DNA of 64,000 nt from Listeria swaminathanii. GTDB taxonomy: Bacteria; Bacillota; Bacilli; Lactobacillales; Listeriaceae. Positions 61,043 to 64,000 of this stretch are shown here, piece by piece. The first letter of the stretch is position 1. Every line of letters begins with the position of its first letter. The stretch spans positions 558,001 to 622,000 of the forward strand of contig NZ_JAATOD010000001.1 in assembly GCF_014229645.1 (NCBI RefSeq), in the 5' to 3' direction. A program made the position numbers and the translations under genes. The notes under the pieces are model-generated. The model was not told the origin of the DNA, made no database searches, and saw nothing but the letters and a program-made list of their open reading frames with translations.

Positions 61043-62209
61043 GTGGATATGAAAAAAGTAAATCCTAATTTGACGCTTTTGGCGCTGGCGATTAGTGCGT
61101 TTGGGATTGGTTCAACGGAATTTATTAGTGTCGGGCTGCTTCCACTGATTTCTTCTAGTATGGGAGTGTCGATTAGTACGGCTGGTTTGACTGTATCGAT
61201 TTATGCGCTTGGTGTGATGGTGGGGGCGCCGGTTTTAACGACAATGACGTCGAAAATGAATCGTAAAAATTTATTATTATTAGTGATGTTTGTGTTTTTG
61301 ATTGGGAATCTTGTCTCGGCATTTGCTGTGAGTTTTGGAATGCTCCTCACTGGGCGTGTAGTTGCGGCATTTGCGCACGGGGTATTTATGTCGATTGCTT
61401 CTGTTATCGCGGCTGATGTGGTTCATCCGAGTAAACGGGCTAGTGCGATTGCGGTGATGTTTACGGGACTTACGGTGGCGACTGTGACAGGGGTGCCACT
61501 TGGGACGTTTATTGGTCAACTTTTTGGCTGGCGGATGTCGTTTCTGTTTATTGTTGCGATTGGCGTGGTGGCGATTATTGCTAACTTTTTCCTTGTGCCG
61601 AAAAATTTATCGAATGGCAAGAGCATTTCATTTAAATCGATTGGGCAATTGTTAGTCAATAAAAAAATCGTGATGGTGTTGCTCATGACGGCGTTTGGTT
61701 ATGGTGGTACTTTTGTGGTTTATACGTATTTATCGCCGATGTTTAGTGAAATGGGTTATTCTACGAGCATGATTGTCGTTTTGTTGATTGTTTATGGCGT
61801 GATGGTTGCGATTGGGAATACGATTGGTGGGCATTTTGCGAATGAACGCCCGGCTAAGGCACTTTTTGTGATGTTTAGTTTGCAAGGGGTGACGTTGTTA
61901 TTGCTTCAATTTACGTCGGGGAATGCGATTTTGGGATTAATTACTATTATGTTGATGGGATTTTTTGCCTTTATGAATGTGTCGGGTTTGCAGCTGTATG
62001 TTGTGCAATTGGCGGAGCGTTATTTGCCGGAAACGGTGAGCATGGCTTCGGCGCTTAATATTTCGGCTTTCAATGTTGGGATTGCACTGGGCGCACTTAT
62101 TGGTGGATTGGTGACCGAATATATTGGTTTAAGTTATACGCCGATTGTCGGATTTTTGATGGTTTTCATTGCAATTATTTTAACTTTCTATATGAAAAAA
62201 GATAAATAG
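61043..62209 (+). CDS. MFS exporter (AraJ/YdhP-like, DHA1)
   Basis: A 388-residue major facilitator with 12 helices. FGIGSTEFISVGLLPLISSSMGVSISTAGLTVSIYALGVMVGAPVL is the typical opening of AraJ/YdhP-like exporters, and motif A is reduced to TSKMNRKNLLL. The family exports sugars, nucleosides or drugs; the substrate is not known here. The GTG at 61043 is 7 bp from AGGGGG. Its control by the HxlR-type protein is inferred from the divergent layout. Confidence 0.88.
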   Translation: MDMKKVNPNLTLLALAISAFGIGSTEFISVGLLPLISSSMGVSISTAGLTVSIYALGVMVGAPVLTTMTSKMNRKNLLLLVMFVFLIGNLVSAFAVSFGMLLTGRVVAAFAHGVFMSIASVIAADVVHPSKRASAIAVMFTGLTVATVTGVPLGTFIGQLFGWRMSFLFIVAIGVVAIIANFFLVPKNLSNGKSISFKSIGQLLVNKKIVMVLLMTAFGYGGTFVVYTYLSPMFSEMGYSTSMIVVLLIVYGVMVAIGNTIGGHFANERPAKALFVMFSLQGVTLLLLQFTSGNAILGLITIMLMGFFAFMNVSGLQLYVVQLAERYLPETVSMASALNISAFNVGIALGALIGGLVTEYIGLSYTPIVGFLMVFIAIILTFYMKKDK

Positions 62210-62215
62210 TTCAAA

Positions 62216-62258
62216 TAATAGGCCTTTTACAGTGACTGTAGGAGGCTTTTTTTGTGCT
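62216..62258 (+). terminator. intrinsic terminator after MFS gene
   Basis: AGGCCTTTTACAG pairs with CTGTAGGAGGCT (two mismatches) around TGA, followed by TTTTTT. Confidence 0.75.
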
Positions 62259-62416
62259 TTCAGTAGCTCCGACCTATTCCGGCAAGGTTTTTTTCCAGTT
62301 ATAGTAAAATGGGTAGTTTTTTTGTCCCTACGTGTCTGACAAAAATAGCTATATAGCTTATTGTAAGCCCTATCATAAAAATGATAAATTGAATTTAGAA
62401 AGAGGAGTGATACCTG

Positions 62417-64000
62417 ATGAAACTAAATCAGCAGTGTATTCAAATTTTAGATTTTCTTATGGAGCAGGAAGATTTTAAAAATATTGGTTATATTTCTAAC
62501 TCGCTTGGTTGTTCTGAGCGCAGTGTTCGTTATAGTTTGGAAAAAATCGATATTTTTCTCCATGAGCAAACGTTACCAGCTCTTATCAGACATACGAGGA
62601 AAGGGGTGCTACTTCCGGAAAAGAACATCGTAAACCCGGTTGTGAGTAAGTTCAAACAACAAATCACGCCGAAAAAATATCGTTACAGCCAAGAAGAAGT
62701 GCAGCAATTTTTATTGCTAAAACTGCTTTTAAGTGAAGACGTGCTCCCGGTTACTTATTTTGAAGAAGTGTTGTTTATTTCAAGATCCTCTGTGTTAAAT
62801 CATCTGCGTGCCATTGAAGGCGAGCTTTTTTTAAATAATTTGGATTTATCGCATCAACCGAGGCATGGTTTTCTAGTGACTGGTAATTTAATTACGAAAA
62901 CATCGCTTTTTGCTAGGAGTTTCTTGCGTTTTATTAATATCCGCGAATTTTATCAGTTTTTAGATTCGGAAAATAGCTTATCTAAAAAAGGCGAGTTATT
63001 TTTTTATAATCTTTTTGAAATGGAAGTTTTGCAGGAAGTGAATCGTGAGGCGCATTCGGTTGAGGAGAATATGACGCGTGCGATGGATGAGCAATTATAT
63101 TTAACGTTAATTGCGATTTTACTAAAACAGCATGAGGCAAAAGCGGATTTTCAGTTTACAGCAGATTTTGTGGCAGTTGATGAGCTTGATAAGGCGCTAG
63201 AAACGATTATCGGGTCACTGAAACAATATCAATATGGGCGCGAGGATGAAGCGGTTATTGAAGCGTTTGTGACTGGTATTTGCGAAAAAATGGGCGAAAT
63301 TTATCAAGTCGATTTTGTGCATGGCGATACGGATTTTTATACACAAATCAAGGCGCATATTAAGTTGATGATTCGACGTGTTCGCGCTGGGGTTATTATT
63401 GAAAATCCGATTTTTAATGAATTTATGCGTGATAATCGCGAAATTTTTATGCGCGTGAAGGAAAGTTTGGAAGCGTTAAAGCCGCTACTACCAATTTCAG
63501 TTAGCTCTCAGGAAATTTCATTTTTAGCGATATACTTTGCATCCGAGGTACAGCGCAATAAGCAAACGGTCGAAATGAAACCGAACTTGTTGATTATTTG
63601 TCCAGAAGGTGTCGCAGTTTCGAAAATGATCGCCATTCAGTTGAAGCGGATGTTTGAGTTTGAGTCGATTCAGACGATTGGCCTGCGGAAGTTTAAGCGC
63701 GCCATGATGAACGATTTTGATTTTGTCATTAGTACCGTGGATTTACCGGATATGCAAGATTCTAAGGTACTCCGAATCCACAGTTATTTGCAAAAAGAAG
63801 ATATGGAATTACTGCAAAAGCATTTACGGATGAAACTCGTCAAAAGTGATAAGCAGATTATTAATAAGTTTAGTAAGATTTTAGCGATTATTGGTGAAAA
63901 TACGCAAATCAATAATTTAAGTAAGTTAGAATTCGATTTATTGGAAGCGCTTATATCGGACGAAGGAGAAACACCAAAAAGAATTATCCCACCGTTTCAA
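62417..64000 (+). CDS. PRD-domain PTS transcriptional regulator/antiterminator, 3' end outside window
   Basis: The frame is open from ATG 62417 (after GAGGAG) through the last base, 528 codons, so the gene is cut by the window edge. Near the N-terminus are helix-turn-helix regions (YISNSLGCSERSVRYSLEKI; later LFISRSSVLNHLRAI). PTS regulation domains follow, with candidate phosphorylated histidines in NREAHSVEENM and QIKAHIKLMIRR, then a GatB-like EIIB domain from about residue 389 (LLIICPEGVAVSKM, with Cys). An EIIA domain may follow outside. Such LicR/MtlR-type activators control the PTS operon usually placed just downstream. Confidence 0.88.
   Translation, partial: MKLNQQCIQILDFLMEQEDFKNIGYISNSLGCSERSVRYSLEKIDIFLHEQTLPALIRHTRKGVLLPEKNIVNPVVSKFKQQITPKKYRYSQEEVQQFLLLKLLLSEDVLPVTYFEEVLFISRSSVLNHLRAIEGELFLNNLDLSHQPRHGFLVTGNLITKTSLFARSFLRFINIREFYQFLDSENSLSKKGELFFYNLFEMEVLQEVNREAHSVEENMTRAMDEQLYLTLIAILLKQHEAKADFQFTADFVAVDELDKALETIIGSLKQYQYGREDEAVIEAFVTGICEKMGEIYQVDFVHGDTDFYTQIKAHIKLMIRRVRAGVIIENPIFNEFMRDNREIFMRVKESLEALKPLLPISVSSQEISFLAIYFASEVQRNKQTVEMKPNLLIICPEGVAVSKMIAIQLKRMFEFESIQTIGLRKFKRAMMNDFDFVISTVDLPDMQDSKVLRIHSYLQKEDMELLQKHLRMKLVKSDKQIINKFSKILAIIGENTQINNLSKLEFDLLEALISDEGETPKRIIPPFQ

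Noticed and set aside
1..64000. tRNA, rRNA, prophage or integrative element
   Set aside because: No cloverleaf, rRNA segment, integrase or att-like repeats were seen by eye; the gene order looks like ordinary Listeria chromosome. A tRNAscan or PHASTER run was not possible.

Overview
The window is chromosomal DNA of a low-GC Gram-positive bacterium, almost certainly a Listeria sensu stricto species close to L. monocytogenes and L. innocua. This rests on recognisable products and their order: the class II HMG-CoA reductase, NifJ, class III fructose-bisphosphatase, the LMCA1-type Ca2+-ATPase (Ala691 and Arg795 fall at exactly the published positions), two LPXTG-type wall proteins, the SugR/SugE1/SugE2 cassette, ddlA-murF, a mannoside operon matching the one around L. 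innocua Lin0857, and CshA. L. monocytogenes carries the PrfA-dependent hexose-phosphate transporter gene (hpt/uhpT) near the ABC exporter and TetA-like MFS genes; here those two genes are only about 30 bp apart with nothing between them. That favours L. innocua or another non-pathogenic relative, but this is inference from memory of gene order.

Layout. 1-5.8 kb: an unknown gene cut by the window edge, an acetyltransferase, a lipoprotein, a MerR regulator facing an aldo/keto reductase across a classic 19-bp-spacer MerR promoter, an AlkZ-like winged-helix protein and HMG-CoA reductase. 6-14.7 kb: Na/Pi cotransporter, the large pyruvate:flavodoxin oxidoreductase, fructose-bisphosphatase and an auxin-efflux-type permease. 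14.7-19.3 kb is accessory-looking: an 800-bp non-coding stretch, a solitary IS3 OrfA-like protein, an Rgg-type regulator, a possible degenerate EAL-domain protein in an operon with a MucBP/LPKTG wall protein, and PsiE. 19.3-25.7 kb: ABC exporter, TetA-like MFS, MarR regulator and Ca2+-ATPase. 26.2-32.2 kb: a giant wall-anchored adhesin with seven Ig-like repeats. 32.3-38 kb: RidA, a SAM-riboswitch-controlled MetE-like methyltransferase, a UvrC-like nuclease lacking its C-terminal half, and a glutamine-type ABC transporter whose binding protein and permease are fused. 38-46.3 kb: exported amidase, two orphans, the SMR efflux cassette, ddlA-murF and a carboxylesterase.

46.3-55.8 kb is one functional unit: a LacI regulator divergent from a binding protein, two permeases, a GH13 enzyme, a DUF1861 protein, a GH130 phosphorylase and a phosphohexomutase. 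The simplest reading is uptake of beta-1,2-mannosides, phosphorolysis to mannose 1-phosphate and conversion to mannose 6-phosphate. 56-64 kb: CshA RNA helicase with a long structured leader, QueT behind a preQ1-I-like element, a TetR regulator divergent from an amidohydrolase, an HxlR regulator divergent from an MFS exporter, and a PRD-type PTS regulator running off the end.

No tRNA, rRNA, CRISPR array, prophage or intact insertion sequence was seen. No clearly new defence or mobile system is present. The points most worth a second look are two genes that appear to lack any ATG/GTG/TTG start and probably begin with ATT (ABC exporter and TetR), the possible degenerate EAL protein paired with a wall protein, the truncated UvrC paralogue, the GH13 and DUF1861 genes inside a beta-mannoside operon, and several unassigned RNA structures.
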